64,000 bases of DNA from contig OX344762.1 of NCBI GenBank assembly GCA_947034895.1, forward strand, positions 32,034,760-32,098,759. The letters run 5' to 3'. Positions 33,850-46,965 of the stretch are shown piece by piece. The position numbers and the translations under genes are program-made. This DNA comes from Rhytidiadelphus loreus. Taxonomy: Eukaryota; Streptophyta; Bryopsida; Hypnales; Hylocomiaceae. The notes below the pieces were generated by a model. That model did not search any database. It saw only the letters and a list, made by a program, of their open reading frames with translations, and was not told the origin of the DNA. How positions within the stretch are numbered: position 1 is the first letter of the stretch; each line of letters begins with the position of its first letter.

Positions 33850-36331
33850 AGTGCATTAAGAGGAATCTTGTGAGCGCGTCCGTCGCGCCTGACCAAGGGA
33901 CCAGCCGCACGCGACTCACATGTCGTCACCCGTCCGTCACCCCGAGAGATGAACTCGTCAGTGTCCGGGGAGACGTTGGAGCGAAACCAGCTGAAATCTG
34001 AAGTTCTGACTATTATTACTCGGTTAATATTCGGTTATTTCTTGCATTTTTGTTGATAATGAATACGATACAACTGTTTTCTCCAATCGAAATTGGTAAA
34101 CTTTTTGGCCTAAGCTTGTCATTTTGAATCAAATATTTGGGGGAAATGAATGGACTCATACTGATGTAATGAACTACCGGTTGGGTCTCCTTGAAAGTTG
34201 GTGTTGCCGTAGAGAAAATGGGTTTTCACCCCTCTGAAAATCGTGAGTGTATTTATTGTGGCACAATGATCATTTGAAAGATGAATATGGATCATATGAG
34301 CTTGTTGGAAGCTTTTCTTTTTTCTTTTTTTTCATAATGGTGGAGAACTTCAGTTCTTGGAGATGTATGATCCAATCAATGCTATCCAATCATACTATGT
34401 AACGATCACACAAGCATCACATAAGTTATCACACAAGCATCACATGAGTTATCACACAAGCATCACATGAGTATTAGTTGAAGAAACAACGGGCTACTTC
34501 TCCAAAATGATACGATACTGATAAAAAAAAAAAATCACTGATCACTGCCCCAAGTCAACTCATTTCCTCGAGTAAATCTTTGGCAAGATCTCTTGCGAAC
34601 TAGTCTCTCTGACTTTGTTGTTAGGTTTCACTGATTCCGATAACAACACAACCGGCTCTTCGTGATGTGGATGGATAATTAGACCGCGCTCACTTAACTT
34701 GCTGTCCCATTTTCTCACCCATTTTTATAAAAAACATTATTCGCTTGGATCATTGGGATGAGATTCAGGTTTCTATGGTAGATGGAGTTTGTTTTTTATT
34801 GTTACACTGTTACAATGATAATTGTCGGTTTATCATACTGTGTCAGCTGGGACGACAAATTAAGTTAAAGCTGCATACTGAAGTGGACGGTTACATTTGG
34901 TACTGTACCTACCCTGTCAACGTACCTATATACACACTCACTATTTCTTCAGCTGTGCACATTTATTGGCATTATTTAAAGAGTGAAGGAAATTTTGTAG
35001 GTGACGAAGGACCCAATAAGCTTATTTCAGGTCTTTCTTGGGATCAAGGCTTTAATTTTCTTTTCTTTTAGTTAGACTCTGACCTTTTCAATCGGACCTT
35101 TTTTATTTTGGCTCCATGGGGGTCAAGATTGCACCATTTCAAAATACATGTCTACTTTTTGCCAAATAAAAGTAATCTCTTTTTCGTCATAAATTTTCCA
35201 TTTCTACTTGAAGTGTGGATGAAGTTGCCAAATAGATGAAAAAGTGCATGAATATGATTGAAAAGTGTTTTGGGTCCAAAAGATGGATGAATGTAGAAAT
35301 ACAGTACTTCACCAAATTCTAAGTGATCACCATCCTAGTACTTTCTCAAAAAGTAAGAAAAAGGGTCGATTCCAATGCACAATGTTGTTTCCCAATTTGG
35401 ACTTGCCCCAAAGAATAATTATTCCAACTCTTGAATCGATGGACAATTTTTAGTTTTGTATTATCAATTCTATATCTAGTGGTTAGGGTTGACATTCAAT
35501 AATTAATTATTCCTATTTCTATCCAAAGAGAATTTTTTTTACCAACCTTGACTACAAGGTTTAGTGATACTCATTTTTTTGAGATGCAAGAAAACTATAT
35601 GATATAAAAAGTTGTCAAAAGATTTTTATCTTCTAACCTATGCATCTCTTATTAGGAGATGAAAGTGCAAGAGAGAAAAACAAAAGATTTTGACTTCTTG
35701 AATGTTATCCAATTGAAGTGATAATATTCAATGGAAAGGTGTGCTTGACTTACATGGGATCCAACATCTCAAGTTGAAATGAATACAATGAGCATACAAA
35801 ATGGTGGATTTGCAAAACAACACCTATTCTATGGCTCAAATACTTAGGCAAGGTTGATAATGGGCACTCATACCTTGTGGATCAAATCTTGTCATCAAAC
35901 TTTAGGAGTAAAGCAGCACTCCCCAAATGAGCAATCATGGAATTTTTTTTTGAAATTCACGTACTTCGTTGACATCATACGCTCAGCGACAAACAAACCA
36001 ATCCAATGGGAACATGCAACATGGATAAAATTATATCCTTACAAATGGACAATTATTTAGGCATCTAAAAAATTTGTATTTACTGCAGGTACAAACTGCC
36101 GAGGCTGGTGAACTAATACAAAATAATGTCTGCAATGCATTGCGCATGCTGGGACAAAATCCTGAGGGTTCCCTTCCGAACTTGAAATCCAAACATTTCG
36201 AGTTCGATAATATACAAAGGAATTCTAATGCAATCCCAGCAATCTGTTCTCACTGCATCACGATCCAAAAGATGAGCAGGCACAGGAACCTCAAACGTGA
36301 GTTCCTTCCATTTGGTATCAACTCAACAAGG
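33850..36331. other. Intergenic stretch, no gene recognised
   Basis: AT-rich. A 108-codon open frame at 34745-35071 (+) has no recognisable motif and no conserved neighbours, so it is not called. A 23-bp tandem repeat lies at 34405-34473. Confidence 0.45.
34405..34473. repeat. 23-bp tandem repeat, three copies
   Basis: ATCACACAAGCATCACAT plus five bases (A/GAGTT or GAGTA) is repeated at 34405, 34428 and 34451, with only one or two substitutions. Confidence 0.95.
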
Positions 36332-39300
36332 TCACGAATGGGTAAGATCCAAGGTTAGCAAAGGCAGGGCCATTATGCTGGCAAAGACAGCCACTGTAAG
36401 TGCTGTCAACCAGAAAGGGAATTTTTGAGACGGTTTCTGCTGTCGGCCTTTTCCCTCTACGTGACCATTTGCGGTCAGAACCTGCGTATCGGACTGAAGT
36501 CCAGAGGACTTCATCGTATTGACCCCATTTTGCTTGGCTTGCTCCGCTACAGCTTGCTCTGCAGCTCTCTGCCTCTCCAAATGTTTTTCAACATATTCTG
36601 GAAACATTTTACGAAACACAGCACTGAAACAGTACATCGCGAACGGTTAGATCGTGAACCTCTTCGTTACACACAATTGGCTTCAGAGGAAAGAGACAAC
36701 CACCAAACGACACTTCTAAACTTGCTTGTAGTTCGGATAGCATTGATTCAACCAAAAAAATCTCACACAATTTTGAACACACGAGACTTACTTTCTCGTA
36801 TCAAGCCCCTAAGTTACACACTATGGCACTATTAACACAGAGGCAAGAATTTCATTGGAGATGTCAGCGCAAGCACTGACTCTATGAAAACTGAGACCAT
36901 TTCCTAGGGAAACGAAAACCATCTCGAAGGACTAGTATATTACTCCCAAAACTCATGATTCACATAATAATTCAAAGCTTCGGGATGTTCAGTAGTTGAC
37001 CGTATTCCATGAGTTGATGGGGTGTCTGTTGGTACTCCGTTTCAAGCCTCTGACCGAAAAACATAAAAACATGATTCCAGCAGACAAAAGCACACACTAG
37101 GATAAAACAGAATATCCCACCTCTTACAATTGAACGCAAGAGAGTTCCGAGCTAAGTGCTGCTTCTCCTCATTACTAGTTGAAACACTCCCTGTTGTGGG
37201 CGTGTTGTCCATCTGTAAAGCAACATCCAAAGTTGGGCACACCGTCTTAGTTCAATATCTGCTAGGAAGACTAAAAACCTTCACTGTAATATCAAATTAA
37301 CATTACATGATGCAGTTCTGGCAGGGGATAAAAAGATTCCTCAGTAATAAAAAGCTCTAAAAAGATTCATTATTTACCTATTAGGGCCCCTTTGAACGAT
37401 CATTTACAGTGAGTCAGATGTATATGCTGGTAGAATCGTTTCAAACTTACCATAAAGGAGAGAAGACCGGTCAAAATACTGCAAGCACAAAATCAGAAAA
37501 AATGTGAGTAAGCTGTGATGACAATAAAAAAGATGCAAATGCAGATGAGGTAAATATACAGAAACAAATGAAGGCGATGAATAATGAACATAACCTCGTT
37601 ACAGCATTGAGCAACAGGGAGCATGTGAGATAACAAAACAGTTTCAAATGGGTGAACTGATAGAGTAACATGAGAAGCTAAGAATAGAGTTCACCTCGAC
37701 ACGGACCACATTGGATTCCAGGTCTCCGGATGAACTGCAACACACGTTTTGAACCCATGCCATATACTTAGTTTGTCATGTACAAGAACCCAAAGATTGG
37801 AAATGCAGAAAACAAAGAAGACCCCTCGGTTGCAGATCTTTATGCCGAGTTAATTGCACCTACATTTATACTGAAAAAACATAATGCACAGAACAGAAAC
37901 ACCGGAAACTCAAACATAAGGAAATAAGGTCCGTACAATCGCTCATAGACATGCAGATCCGCTTCTGAGTTGCAAAGCGCCCATTTGGTGTTGTCATACT
38001 GCTCCAAAAAGAACACAAGTTCAATTAGAGTCAATACTGCGTCCTGCTGCGACAGGGCAAGGATATTACAGATTGGATAATACAATGGAATAAGAAATAG
38101 AAGACATATGCGAACCTGATGCCTGGAGGTTTGTATGGATACTCTGGTGGAAATTTGACCTTGCCATGATATACACCGCCTACATTACCACCAAATCCTC
38201 CTTCAGTGACAACTACATACCTCAGTCACAAATTTTTACATACCTGTTAAAAGGGAGAAGCTCACGACCACAAAAACGTATATATCACGCAAAAAATTGC
38301 AGTAACGTAGACGCCCTGACATTTAGAAAATTAATAGGAAGTGCAATAAATGATAAATACCTTCAAATGGAGTATTTTCGCTACCTTCCAAGACATAGTC
38401 TGCACAGGTCCGAAATAAATAACAAATTATTGTGCAAGTTTCGATGGGATTCCGAACAAACCTTGCTTCTAGAGGTTCCTAGAGTCCGCACATTTCAACC
38501 CATAAAAGAAGATGAGAATAGCAGAACTTACGCCATTCCAAGATGTCTGTTGGTGACGGTCGTGCTAAAACATGTGGGACTGGCTCCTGGGAAAGAGAAA
38601 AATCACCAAGTTAATGAGCTACAGAGCAGAGACGTAAATGCTCAAAAAATCTCATCAGCTAGAGAGCTGCCAATTGGCATAGCATTTCCTCACTAACCAC
38701 GTGATATGCCAAAGATCCAAATGTTTCAACAATCTTGCAGGACAAAACAGAGATGTAGTGCAAACTTACAACCTCCCCACACCCGTGCTAAACTCAAGGG
38801 CTTACACTCTATGGTAAACAACCTTAACATTAGCGAATCCTTATCCTCTGTTCCTTAAATACTCATCCAGAAACTCCCAATGATATTCTCTCGGACAACG
38901 CTTAATACGGCACCAGCCTGATCGTTTAGAACTAATCCCCAAAATAAAATCTCGGAGACTTTACACACGAATACCACAAACAGAAGTAACTGAAACCCAC
39001 AGCGATGCAGTGCAAATTGACAACCTCACACACCGTCCTAAATGTTCAGAGCTTACACCTCATGTTCAAGATTAGCATCAACGACTCCCAATCTTCTGAT
39101 CGTTGCATACCCATGAGGAAAAATCCCGAGGAAATTCTTCTCCATAAAATCAAAGCACACCGGTGTAATCGCTTAGAGCGACTACCTAACTACGAATACG
39201 ACACAATTTGCGAGACTTCGACAAGAACATATGAAATCCAAAAACAACGAAATCCAGATATAGCAGGAACTGAGAACCGCCCGCCCCAAATGAAGCCCAC

Positions 39301-39361
39301 GAACCTTGCACAGCGCCCGAAACTCTTTCTGCAACCGCAGCACGCATGCTCGTTCCGCCAT
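36332..39361 (-). CDS. UBC34: Tail-anchored ubiquitin-conjugating enzyme E2, UBC32/33/34 (UBE2J2) type
   Basis: Nine exons: 39361-39305, 38586-38532, 38399-38361, 38179-38116, 37998-37937, 37734-37695, 37478-37451, 37212-37121 and 36623-36332. Every junction is GT-AG with consistent phase, giving 242 aa. Ordered motifs: MAERACVLRLQKEFRALCK; EPVPHVLARPSPTDILEW; HYVLEGSENTPFEGG; VYHGKVKFPPEYPYKPPGIS; MTTPNGRFATQKRICMSMSD with catalytic Cys87; FHPETWNPMWSVSSILTG; MDNTPTTGS; VFRKMFPEYVEKH; and a C-terminal hydrophobic helix WLTALTVAVFASIMALPLL. Plant UBC32-34 sit on the ER membrane and work in ER-associated degradation. The typical HPN motif of E2s is replaced in this subfamily, as here. I cannot choose between UBC32, 33 and 34 orthology. 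Intron 1 carries a duplicated segment. Confidence 0.94.
38757..39240. repeat. Diverged ~245-bp tandem duplication inside E2 intron 1
   Basis: GTGCAAACTTACAACCTC at about 38759 corresponds to GTGCAAATTGACAACCTC at about 39011. GCTTACA, ATTAGC and TCTGATCGTT-type words follow in the same order in both, down to GGAGACTTTACAC against GCGAGACTTCGAC. Both copies lie in the first intron between 39304 and 38587. Confidence 0.6.
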
Positions 39362-40693
39362 CCCTCATGCAGGTGGTACTATTCCCCGAACCCTAAACTC
39401 CACCAAAATGCGTAAGAGCCCCGCAAGAATTTCCAAACCTCCAAGCTCCCACGAAACAAGTTCTAGCCAGACGAAGCACTCTCCGAAGCGCAACACGGGA
39501 TCCCGAAACCCCTCCCCAACGTCGAATTAGGGCTTCTCACCGAATACGGAGCCAAATCCAAGGAGAGTGGGATCTACGGAACGGCCACGGGGAAGGGATG
39601 AAGCCGCGGCAAGAGATGGACCGTTCGAAGATGCAAAGGAAGGTCACCGGGAGGATTTGGCGATGGCTTTGGCGATGGTCGGTTGCACAGGGGTCTTTGT
39701 TCAAAGACGACGAGCAGCTTCTGTCGGGGGAGACAACGTGTAATATGGAGCATTGTAACAGCAATTGTGAATATAGTCTGGTTGTGAATTTTAGTGTGGT
39801 ATGGAAAAGGTTAAAGGTAGAGAAAACTAATTATGACGACTTATCCAAACGTAAAGAGAACCTTAGAGATTTTTTTTTGGTCTCAATGTCAAAGGTTTAA
39901 AAACAAAAAACTTGGGTTGCCCAAAAGGAAGAGTAATTTCTATAATCATAGAAGCATCAAATATATAATGTAGAGTTTTGTGTGAAGTTTTGGAATATTG
40001 AGTCATATCAATTGTAAATATAGTATAGCATAGAAAAAAATATTTGATATTTTTGAGGGGATAGTGAAGAGGAAAGATGCAAATTGATTAGAATATATAT
40101 TCTATGACTAGCACAAAACATTCACAATAATTTATAAGAATATATACTCAATGTCTAGTGCAAAATATTTTTAGAATTTAAATTAACTTTTGTCAGTAAA
40201 AGGTGATCTACACGGTGATCAACTTCATAAAGGAATGCATTCACATCTCGTGAGTCTTTAATAGGGGATGTGCTAATCAATTGGTAGCATTTTATGTTTA
40301 CTTCATCTTGTATCCATATTTGAATTAGTATATACATACATACATACATACATACATTTATTTATATGTATGTATTGTATTTGTATTTGTATGTACATTT
40401 TTTGAATTATACAAGTTTTTAGGGGAGTAGTCATGAATTTATTTTTTTCATTTTTGTGGCCCTGATTTTCTACAAGCCGCTAGCTAGTGTTTTTAAGGAA
40501 ATAGTGTGATATAAAACATGATTAAAAATTAATGACAACTAATTATGACTCCTTATTGAAAAGTAGAGTGAACCTTAGAGACTCTTGTCTAAAATTTACA
40601 AAGTCTAAACTCAAAAAACTTGGGTTGTCTAAAATGAAGAGCAATTTCTATATAATAATCTACAAAAGTAACAAATATATGAATTAATTTTGT
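39362..40693. other. Upstream region of the E2 gene and intergenic DNA
   Basis: 39362-39540 is GC-richer and probably holds the E2 leader and promoter. The rest is AT-rich with a TACA tetranucleotide run at about 40333-40358. No gene recognised. Confidence 0.5.
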
Positions 40694-41000
40694 ATCTTTT
40701 GGAGAGATTTGGGGTTTCTAAGAGACTATTTTGGAGCTATTCCCATGTCTAGGAACCATTGCAACATTGTAAAAAATTAATAAAAATTAAAAATTAAAAA
40801 AATTAGAAAAAATCTAATTAAAGCAAATTTATTATTTTGAAAAAAAAATTTAAAATTAAGTCTTTAATATTATCTGACATGGCGGTCTCTTGGCCACATC
40901 AAAATGTGCCAAATTGCTACTGCAATCAAGTTCCCACACTCCAAGAACTCCAAAGAACTCATAGTCTTTCAAAGGTTTGAAAACTCTTCTAACGAAAGTT
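40694..41000. mobile_element. GC-ended, AT-cored foldback MITE, copy 4 (degenerate)
   Basis: Left end TTTTGGAGAGATTTGGGG with TTTTGGAGCTATTCCCATG. The A/T core is at 40765-40875. Then CTGACATGGCGGTCTCTTGG, AAGTTCCCACACTCC and a right end CTCTTCTAACG. The arrangement matches the better preserved copies at 1135, 6959 and 13398. Boundaries are approximate. Confidence 0.45.
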
Positions 41001-42860
41001 TTGAAGTAAGTAACAATATGAATAAATTGTGGCATAGTAAAGTACTATATTCAATGGCTAGAAATAACATTCTCTATCAAATAATTAATTAAAGTTGGTA
41101 AATGCAATTCAACAAACATTTAATAATAAGAAAGAGTCATTTTTTGTTTTTATTTATATAAATATTAACATTTCAAAAATCCATTTTTAGAATTATTTTG
41201 TGAAATGTGACCAATTGGTATGGTTACAAAGTAAATTCAAGTAATTGTGATTTATACAGATCCTCTCCAGAAATGTACATATTTTAAACATAAAAATCCA
41301 GGGGTGTTTTAAGGGGAATAGGAGTACATTTTATAGGAGTACATTTTATTTTAAATTTGTGATGACAATATATTAATATAGTATGGCATACAAAAAGTGT
41401 GAATGTAGGAAGTTTGGTGCATTCATGAAGTTGAGTATAAAGTTGCAATGAATGTTGCATAACTTCTATTTTAAATTTTGAAATGATATTAGGTGCCAAA
41501 GGCATTGAGTCTTAGAGTCCCAAGGTCTTTTTCTCATCAAATTCCACTCAAAATTGTCATTTCAATTGCATAGTGCAAAAAACTTTAGAATTTTTTTTTT
41601 TGCATGTCTAAGTTAATTGTTGGAACTTGCACTATACTAGTATAAACAAATTTGGGAGAAATTTCAAAAACTTTGACCACATGGATTGCAAGATATTTGC
41701 ATTTGAAGTGAAGAAAATCGATTGTTTGCACCTTGCTTGCCTACATTAAGGCTCTGAATCTTTGTAGCTTAAAATTTTTGCATTACTCATGCTAAATAAA
41801 AAAATATATATATTGAAGAATTGAATTGAAATTCTAGAAAAAAAAAAATTCAAAGAAAACACACTTGATTTTCACTCTTTAAAACATTGTTAAGTAGAAG
41901 TAGATTTGAGATTGAAGAAAAAACTAAATCATTAATAGCTCTAAGATGGAATTGAAATACAATAATCCCAACATGAGATTGTTCTAGCAAGCAAACTTGA
42001 ACCTATCAAACATTTTTTTTTTAAATTGTGAAAATCACAATTAAAAATGAACTCTACAAATAATTTTTTTAAGAAAATTCTTAGATTGCTTGAAATACAA
42101 GATTGTCCGATCCATAACTTTCTCTTCATTAATCCAAATAGAATGAATCAACTCTTCCTATATAGACAAAAATACTTTGTTTGAGAAACATAATTTTGAA
42201 AATTATATTTTGACTTTTTTTTTGTATTGCCCAAGAATCTTTGATTGGGCTTAGAATGGCATAACTTTTGCTTTTAGACACTAATTGAAATAAAAATTAT
42301 ATTCCTAGAAAGATGATGTATTTTTCTATTTTCAAAGAAAGTTTCAAAAAATCACAATGAAAATTGAAATTGTAGGAGTCTATGTAAATCCAATTTGTCC
42401 CTTGGGGGGACAATCGGACTTTAGGCATACAAACCCTCAAGGCCCAACAATGGAGGTTTTTAATAAATTGTTCTAACTTTGATATTTTTTTGCACATGTA
42501 TGTGCTTGAATTTTTTAATTTTAACTCTACAAAGGTAAGAACTATTTTGTCTAATATGCATGGAATTAGTTGTGAAAAATATTGACCTTTGAATTTTTAG
42601 TTTATAATAATTTTGGATGATCAACTTTGGAGGAAGAAAAATGATAAGAAGATGAATAATGCTTTTTTACCCCCTCTCCCCTAGAAAAAAATGTATTGGA
42701 ATCTTAGGCAAATGTAGTATTTTTTAATTTAAAAGATTGAGAATAAAAAAAACTCTTTCAAATTTGTATACATTTTCAAATAGGAGTAGGAAGCCAAAAC
42801 TGACCAAATTGGATCCAATTTTATTTTTTTTAATTTATATATATATAAATCAAAATTAAA
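41001..42860. other. AT-rich intergenic stretch, no gene recognised
   Basis: Frequent stops in all frames and no conserved motif. Confidence 0.5.
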
Positions 42861-43310
42861 AATTAGCTTTTCAAAAAATTTAAGACTCATCAAATTCAAA
42901 GCAAGGACAAAGATGGAGAGTTGGTTTGATACTAGGAGATTAGTTGTCACTTTCAAATGAGACTACCAACTTTGGTCAATGATATTGGAAGAATGGTAAG
43001 GATGAATTAGCTGAAATTTTGAGTGGATGAATCTTGGTAAATTAGCTTTTTAAAAAGTTTAGGTTTGCCAAATTTGAAGTGAAGACAAAGATAGAGAAGT
43101 TGATTTGGTGCTAGGAAGTTAATTGCCGCCTTCAAATGAAATTGCCAACTTTGGCAAACAATATCAAGAAAATGGTGAGGCAAAATGAGTTAAAATTTTG
43201 AAAAGATGTAGTTTGCTAAGCTATATTTTTTCAAAAATGGAGGCTTCCTAAATTTGAATTAAAGACAAAAACGTAGTAGCATTTTAGCACGAGAGGATCA
43301 ATTGCCTTTT
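42861..43310. repeat. ~177-bp tandem repeat, about 2.5 copies
   Basis: Units start at 42861 (AATTAGCTTTTCAAAAA), 43039 (AATTAGCTTTTTAAAAAG) and about 43215 (GCTAAGCTATATTTTTTC). Each carries GACAAAGAT-like, GCTAGGA-like and CTTTCAAATGA/TTCAAATGAA words in the same order. The copies are moderately diverged. Confidence 0.75.
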
Positions 43311-43930
43311 CAATTATAAATGAGTATGAAAGATTGTGTTTGATAGACTTTTTTATGATCATAAAATTCTAAGAAGTCATTTGCTCGTTGAAATTAATGC
43401 AAAAAATTATCAATTTTTTTCCATCACTTAGAACATCCCCATGGCAGGGTGCCAACATGGGAAGTGGGCAGGCCCGGGCTAGGAAGCTTGCCCCATGGTA
43501 GCCTTGCGGACCTAGGAAACCTGACCGGCCATGCTCAAATTTAGGGAGGACCCTGGCAAATGGAGTATCTTGCTCATAGCTTGCCATTCGCCAAAGCCAA
43601 AGTATACGTTTGACCCAACTTTCAAGGATTAAGTACAACGTGCAACGACATTGTGTTAGCTTTAGCCCGACATGGCTGGAAAGAGAGGAGCTTCGTATAG
43701 AGGGCAATTGGTCTACCACGTCAATGATTTTACTATGCTTGGGTGAGATTATGAAATTCAATCGTAAGAGAGCAGTGCAATTCCGTAGCAATCGGAAGCC
43801 AAGTTTGATTTAGCAGTCGGGATAGGGTTTGTTGAACGTGTACTAGGAGAGTTCAGGGACTCTATAGGATGAGGAAAAACAACAAGCATTGAAACAAGGA
43901 GAGGAGGTTGTTGGGTTGGTGTTCAAGGTG
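43311..43930. other. Flank of the Harbinger relic, no gene recognised
   Basis: A GC-richer patch at 43430-43560 may include the element terminus, but no inverted partner was found near 47 kb. Confidence 0.35.
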
Positions 43931-45500
43931 CCATAGTTGCAAAGCGTAGAGGTTGGAGCGGAGTTGGGAAAGTAACAACTACTCACATTCCGACTTCACC
44001 ATCTCAGAGCAAGTCTGCATGTGTTGTGGCTGTGACTTTAGTGGAACGAGGGCGAAGAGATCGACCATCGACCAAAGCATCCGATTTGGTAAGCTCCCGC
44101 CCCACTGCAATCTATTTTTTAGAGTTAGGATTCTTGCATTCTTTTTCAACAATTGTCAAAGTAGAAGAAGTGGATGCATTTGTTATTCAGTTTTCGTACA
44201 CTATTGATACTTGAGTCTATCTTTGCAAGTAGAACTCGCTTAAGGTTGAAGCATTCATATTTCAATTTTAGCAAAATTTTGGCATTACAGTCCATCTTCA
44301 CAGAAGAAAGTTGTTGAACGTTGAAAGAACGATGGAAGCAAGGATGGAAGCAATGTGTAATCTTGGGGATGTCAATTGTGGTGATTGTGCCTTGGCATAT
44401 TTTTTTTTAGTGACAAATGTATTTGAATGTATGAAACCACTCTTTTTCTAAATTGATGAGCTATATAGACCATTGTATAACATTAACAGTTTTTTTTCAT
44501 TTCTAAATTGTATCCTACTCTTTCATGGTTATGAGTCACACATTGCTAATTTTTGTACTCTCGTGTTTCATTATGTTGATGTTTCAGGAAGACAAGTGCT
44601 TTGACCGTTTCGATCAAGGGAGAAGAGCTAGGGACAGAATTGCCGATAGTCAAGCCAAGCGAGTTAAGGACTAGTCGGAAGATGAGCTTGGCTTTCAAGG
44701 ATAAGTCCGTGAAAAGGGACACAAAAGGAGGAACTTCACTACTGAAGAAAAGAAACAATTAACCCACAATGTGCTCAAGATTTCACAAGCCCCAATTGTT
44801 GGAAATGAACAAAAGGGGAGTGCATTTTCATTCATTATAATGAGCAGAGACGGTCATTTCAATTTAGACTTGCAAGATCATTAGAGTCCAAGTGGAAATG
44901 CATAAAACACAATGTAGCTAAATTTATTGGTGTGTTACAGTAGTGTAAGAACTTGAATCAAAGTAGAGTGAATGCATCTGAATTATACAAGAGAACCTTA
45001 GACTTATATAGGTTGAAGACATCAAAGAATAATGAGTTCACATATATGCATGTTTGGAAAATAGTGAAAGATGTACTTTGTTGGAGCTTAGGGTAGACGC
45101 AGGAGAGGATGAACACAACAATTATGAAGCGCAAAGACATACCAAGTAATTCTGACTTGACTTTCTTGTAGCCATCCAATAGCACCGACGGTGGAGTGGT
45201 TGAAGCTTCCACATTCAGAAGAGTGCGTCTATAGGGGTCGAAGCATGCCAAGGAAGAACATCGTGTCACAACAATGTGAGAGTCAATTGCATTGGCACAA
45301 GCGACAACAACAAAAATAATGGTTGAAGTCACACTCAAGAAAATTCAAATCCGAGTTCAAATCATGGCGGATGTGAACATGTTGAATTTAATGACACACT
45401 CAACTAATGGTGTTATATTGGATTGTCCAACCAAATATTTGAAACTTTGCTAGAAGAAAGAGTTGGGAAAATTAAACTTGCATTTGGCGGAGGCTTGAGC
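43931..45500 (+). pseudogene. PIF/Harbinger ORF1-like gene (NAM/SANT-like), decayed
   Basis: A plausible first exon ends at 44088 (GATTTG/GTAAGC) and a second begins at 44588 (GTTTCAG/GAA), reading EDKCFDRFDQGRRARDRIAD in frame before a stop. Downstream fragments interrupted by stops and shifts read NFTTEEKKQLTHNVLKISQ, then RLARSLESKWKCIKHNVAKF and NASELYKRTLDLYRLKTSKN, then FTYMHVWKIVKDVLCW, then a NAM-associated C-terminal-like stretch (ALAQATTTKIMVEVTLKKIQ). This is the trihelix/NAM-like companion protein commonly encoded beside PIF/Harbinger transposases. At least four internal stops make it non-functional. Confidence 0.6.
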
Positions 45501-46479
45501 ACAAGAAATAAATCAGTAGCCACCTTTTCCACCTATACCTGTGAAAACTATTGAGGTCTTGCATCATAGAGTAGCAAAAACCATGAGCGATGGCTGTTGC
45601 GGGGTGGGTGCAGCTATTTGTATGCAAGGTAGGGGTTTTCATGGCCAGGGTGGTCATGTTTATGGTCTGAGAAAGGTGGATGGTGTTGTACGTGGTTCGG
45701 AAGGGTTGGGTGTTGCAGTTGGTGGTCTATGAGGGATGGGTAGTGTTGTCCATGTACATGGCGATGTTTTGCTAGGCACAACGGCAACAGCCACAACAAC
45801 CCTAAAAAATAGGAGAACCCCCTCAAGGAAGAACATGGATTTGGCTCGTCAGACCATAGCTTGGTCCAAGACTTTGATAATTAACTGCTTGGTAGGCAAG
45901 CTTCTGTTATAGGTCAAGTTATTCTTTCTCTAGACGATGAGCTTGAGTTGATGGAGAGGTTGCATTATTTGACTTTGTAGATGATGAGAACACAGGTGGA
46001 GTGTCAACATGGCATGATGAAGAAGAGCAGCAAGTAGAAAATTGTGGCGTCCAAAACCAATATGGCGGTTATGATGAAAACGAATAGGGTGAGGATGAGG
46101 CTTGTCTTGAAGACCACAAAGATGAACATGAACTTCATTACCAAATTCATGGTCATGTAGATGGAAGTCATGGAACATACAATTATGGATTGCAATTCAT
46201 AACACAAGGATTGGTTTCTTCATAAGTAAGTCGCTTGTGCACATTTCAACAGTCCATCCTAGCCAAAGCAACCTTCTTCAAGCATAGCACCATCACAACT
46301 TCAAACCTCCTTGTAGAACCTCATTAGAGAGTACTAGTAGTAGATAGTATGTGTGGTCTAAATCTGCAACACAAAATGTTATAGTAGACCTTGACAACTA
46401 TGAGCCCTCACAAGAAGAAACTAACATTGACAATGCATGCTTGGATTTAAATGTATAATTACATGTACATTTTTTTGTT
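45501..46479. other. Spacer between ORF1 relic and transposase relic
   Basis: Contains a G/T-rich stretch at 45600-45780 and an acidic, His-rich frame at about 46020-46220 (+), NQYGGYDENE followed by a stop, then GEDEACLEDHKDEHELHYQI. It may be the disordered tail of the ORF1 gene. No domain recognised. Confidence 0.35.
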
Positions 46480-46860
46480 TAGTACTTATTTAGTTTTGAG
46501 TTGTAGCTCCTTTCAGAGACCGCAAATGTTCAACAAGATCTCCTCTAAGGCTAGAATGTGTGTCCTCGTTTTCGATTTGTATAGACTTCATGATTAAATC
46601 TTCATATGATAAATCTCATAGTGAAAGCATAGCTTCATCAATAGGAAATGAAAAGTTTAAATTAGAATCTTCTTTGTTCTCTAGAATCATGTTGTGTAGT
46701 ATGCAACATGCAAACATGATATTGGTAATGCATTCCACGCTCCATTGTCTACAAGGATTTTAGATGATGGCAAATTGTACTTGTAGCACACCAAAACATC
46801 TCTCGGCATCTTTGCAAGCACTTTTCTATTGTTGAGTAAAGTGACATTTGTGAGTGTTTC
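46480..46860 (-). pseudogene. PIF/Harbinger transposase, C-terminal fragment
   Basis: The minus strand reads KSACKDAERCFGVLQVQFAI, a stop, then CRQWSVECITNIMFACCILH NMILENKEDSNL (written in two parts), a weak match to the HARBI1-type nuclease end, and a downstream stretch SLRGDLVEHLRSLKGATT. The N-terminal catalytic part is missing beyond about 46,900. Together with the ORF1-like relic at 43.9-45.5 kb this is one broken element with the two genes facing each other. Confidence 0.65.
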
Positions 46861-46965
46861 TAACTTCACCCTTAAGTCAAAAAATTGCACACAGGTTCTA
46901 GTGGCATAAGTTAGCAAATTGTAGGGGTGAAATGTAAACGTAATGTTCTTTGGCCTTCCAAGCAA

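Noticed and set aside
34405..34473. Possible CRISPR-like spacing of three 23-bp repeats
   Set aside because: The units abut with no spacers and the context is a plant nuclear genome, so it is a simple minisatellite.
34745..35071. 108-codon plus-strand frame with many Tyr, Trp and Cys
   Set aside because: Composition follows the local AT-rich DNA. No domain and no splice-joined continuation.
43433..43520. GC-rich patch as a Harbinger terminal inverted repeat
   Set aside because: No inverted partner was found near 47 kb, so the element ends remain undefined.
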